DNA of 7,958 nucleotides from NCBI GenBank assembly GCA_001603685.1, contig LUZO01000084.1, positions 1-7,958 of the forward strand, in the 5' to 3' direction. Below the pieces are notes generated by a model. It was not told the origin of the DNA. It worked only from the letters and a program-made list of their open reading frames with translations, and ran no database searches. A program made the position numbers and the translations under genes. This DNA comes from Bacteroidales bacterium Bact_23 (lineage in GTDB: Bacteria; Bacteroidota; Bacteroidia; Bacteroidales; Lentimicrobiaceae). Positions 7,080 through 7,958 of this stretch are shown piece by piece (position 1 is the first letter of the stretch; every line of letters starts with the position of its first letter).

Positions 7080-7104
7080 TTTTAACGCAAATAAAAAAAC
7101 TACA

Positions 7105-7431
7105 ATGGGAGCTTATATTTTAGTTTCAGTGCTCATCCTCATCACTTGTGTACTTCTGAGTCTGGTGGTGCTGGTACAGAATTCAAAAGGCGGCGGACTG
7201 GCATCCAATTTCGCATCGTCAAATCAGTTTATGGGAGTAAGGAAAACTGCCGATTTCCTTGAGAAAACCACCTGGACACTGGCAATCATCCTGCTTGTTC
7301 TCAGCCTTTTCTCCATCTTCGTTATCCCCCGCAATGTGACCGAATCACGCTCAGCAGATACCGAACTGCGCCATCTTATCAATGAGCAGGCCGCTCCGGT
7401 TGAGGATTTTCAGGCTCCGCCCGCTGAATAA
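7105..7431 (+). CDS. secG: Preprotein translocase subunit SecG
   Basis: SecG is the small accessory subunit of the SecYEG export channel in the inner membrane and aids SecA-driven translocation. The 108-residue product has the standard form: a first membrane helix at about residues 3-24, the hallmark cytoplasmic loop VLVQNSKGGGLASNF (22-36), a second membrane helix at about 56-74 ending in FVIP, and a short polar, Pro-rich tail. Length is normal for the family. The start is the only sensible ATG and places the first helix at the N-terminus. It is the last gene before a strong stem-loop terminator and sits 25 bp after the TPR-like gene, so it appears to close the operon begun by the sigma-54 activator. 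Confidence 0.95.
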   Translation: MGAYILVSVLILITCVLLSLVVLVQNSKGGGLASNFASSNQFMGVRKTADFLEKTTWTLAIILLVLSLFSIFVIPRNVTESRSADTELRHLINEQAAPVEDFQAPPAE

Positions 7432-7450
7432 TTGTCAAAGACCTTTGTAT

Positions 7451-7490
7451 AAAAAATGTCAGATTGTCACAGCAATCTGACATTTTTTTT
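7451..7490 (+). terminator. Strong intrinsic terminator after secG, possibly bidirectional
   Basis: A perfect 16-bp inverted repeat (7451-7466 with 7473-7488) encloses the six-base loop TCACAG, and the right arm runs into eight T residues (7483-7490). The core stem ATGTCAGATTG/CAATCTGACAT is mixed in composition and its base is A-T only. The stem starts 20 bases after the secG stop codon. The left arm begins with six A residues, so transcripts from the right on the - strand would also meet a stem plus U-run. Confidence 0.93.
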
Positions 7491-7577
7491 GTTTTCAGCG
7501 GAATTGATTTTTGCCGGATTTCTCCCCGGGAATAAGAGTGTCTTCGGTATATGTTGATAATCAATCAATAACAAGGC

Positions 7578-7606
7578 TGTTAAAAGATGCCCTGGTAGTT
7601 TTAACA
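7578..7606. promoter_or_regulatory. 8-bp inverted repeat upstream of groES, candidate activator site
   Basis: TGTTAAAA (7578-7585) and TTTTAACA (7599-7606) form a perfect inverted repeat with a 13-base spacer. Half-site centres are 21 bp apart, about two helical turns, as expected for a dimeric DNA-binding protein. It lies 18 bases upstream of the sigma-54-like -24 element. No T-run follows, so it is unlikely to be a terminator. Its identity as a regulator site is inference. Confidence 0.4.
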
Positions 7607-7623
7607 TATGTACGGATAAAATT

Positions 7624-7638
7624 TGGCACAAATTATGT
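7624..7638 (+). promoter_or_regulatory. Sigma-54-like -24/-12 promoter candidate before groES
   Basis: TGGCAC (7624-7629) matches the -24 element well. ATGT at 7635-7638 stands where the -12 TTGC is expected: the G is kept at the right 12-bp spacing, but the following C is T. It would start transcription around 7649, leaving a leader of roughly 38 bases. A competing reading is a TAnnTTTG-type box at 7617-7625, which has one base too many (TA, three bases, TTTG). No CIRCE operator is seen. Confidence 0.4.
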
Positions 7639-7687
7639 CAAACAGAGTGGCGAAAAGAAAAAGTACAAATCATAAAAACCAATCCCA

Positions 7688-7958
7688 ATGACAAAAGTGA
7701 ATGTAAAACCTTTAGCTGACCGTGTACTTATACAGCCGGCAGAGGCTGAGCAGAAGACAGCCGGCGGCATCATCATCCCCGATACCGCCAAGGAAAAACC
7801 CCAGCGTGGAACAGTAGTGGCTGTTGGCCCCGGTAAAAAGGATGAACCCCTTACCGTAAAAGTTGGTGATCTTGTTCTCTACGGAAAATATGCAGGTACC
7901 GAAATTACCGTTGACGGTAACGATTACCTGATCATGCGCGAATCTGATATCGTTGCAA
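7688..7958 (+). CDS. groES: Co-chaperonin GroES (Hsp10), 3' end outside the window
   Basis: GroES caps the GroEL folding chamber in the cytoplasm. The 90 residues present cover nearly the whole family length (about 90-97), and the reading frame is still open at the edge. Visible features are the opening NVKPLADRVLIQP, the mobile loop TAGGIIIPDTAKEK (24-37) with the GroEL-binding hydrophobic tripeptide III (28-30), RGTVVAVGPGK (40-50), VKVGDLVLYGKYAGTEI (57-73) and the end segment YLIMRESDIVA. The start ATG gives the standard N-terminus; no other start fits. It follows a 256-bp gap holding the secG terminator and a candidate sigma-54-type promoter, so it is transcribed separately from the secG operon. 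groEL probably follows beyond the window. Confidence 0.97.
   Translation, partial: MTKVNVKPLADRVLIQPAEAEQKTAGGIIIPDTAKEKPQRGTVVAVGPGKKDEPLTVKVGDLVLYGKYAGTEITVDGNDYLIMRESDIVA

Noticed and set aside
7280..7294. Sigma-54-like GG-N10-GC pattern inside secG (TGGCAA then CTGC)
   Set aside because: It lies in coding sequence of a membrane segment and has no gene suitably placed. It shows that such loose matches occur by chance, which tempers the groES call.
7623..7653. Degenerate CIRCE heat-shock operator before groES
   Set aside because: TTGGCAC and GAGTGGC faintly resemble CIRCE half-sites, but the spacer is about 13 rather than 9 bases and the halves do not pair well.

Overview
The window looks like a chromosome segment of a Gram-negative bacterium of the phylum Bacteroidota, probably in or near the order Bacteroidales. 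Three things suggest this. Several upstream regions carry the phylum's TAnnTTTG promoter box and lack a convincing Shine-Dalgarno sequence. There is an LptE-type outer-membrane lipoprotein. The order sigma-54 activator, lptE, tetratricopeptide-like protein, secG, groES is one I recall as typical of this phylum. The assignment rests on protein character and gene order, not on a database search. All eight genes are on the + strand.

Layout: (1) 88-2724, two peptidases 27 bp apart: an isoaspartyl dipeptidase (iadA-like) and a secreted M28 zinc peptidase. (2) 2725-2960, a non-coding spacer. (3) 2961-3947, an N-acetylmuramoyl-L-alanine amidase with two C-terminal bacterial SH3 repeats and no signal peptide. 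(4) 3948-4090, a regulatory gap with two TAnnTTTG boxes and a small palindrome. (5) 4091-7431, a compact, probably co-transcribed set: sensor-less sigma-54 activator, lptE, an acidic protein with one C-terminal TPR-like unit, and secG. It closes with a strong stem-loop terminator at 7451-7490. (6) 7491-7687, an AT-rich regulatory stretch, then groES, which runs off the right edge (groEL would be expected next).

The cluster groups envelope biogenesis (LptE for LPS insertion, SecG for protein export) with protein folding (GroES) beside a transcriptional activator. No mobile element, CRISPR array, rRNA or tRNA was recognised, and most of the window is ordinary housekeeping sequence. The points most worth following up are: the IadA-like enzyme has Glu where the carboxylated metal-bridging Lys is expected; a near-match to a sigma-54 promoter, with an upstream 8-bp inverted repeat, lies just before groES and about 2.3 kb downstream of the activator gene; the activator starts directly at its AAA+ domain and has a long insert before its DNA-binding domain; and the amidase lacks both an export signal and the usual active-site Tyr.
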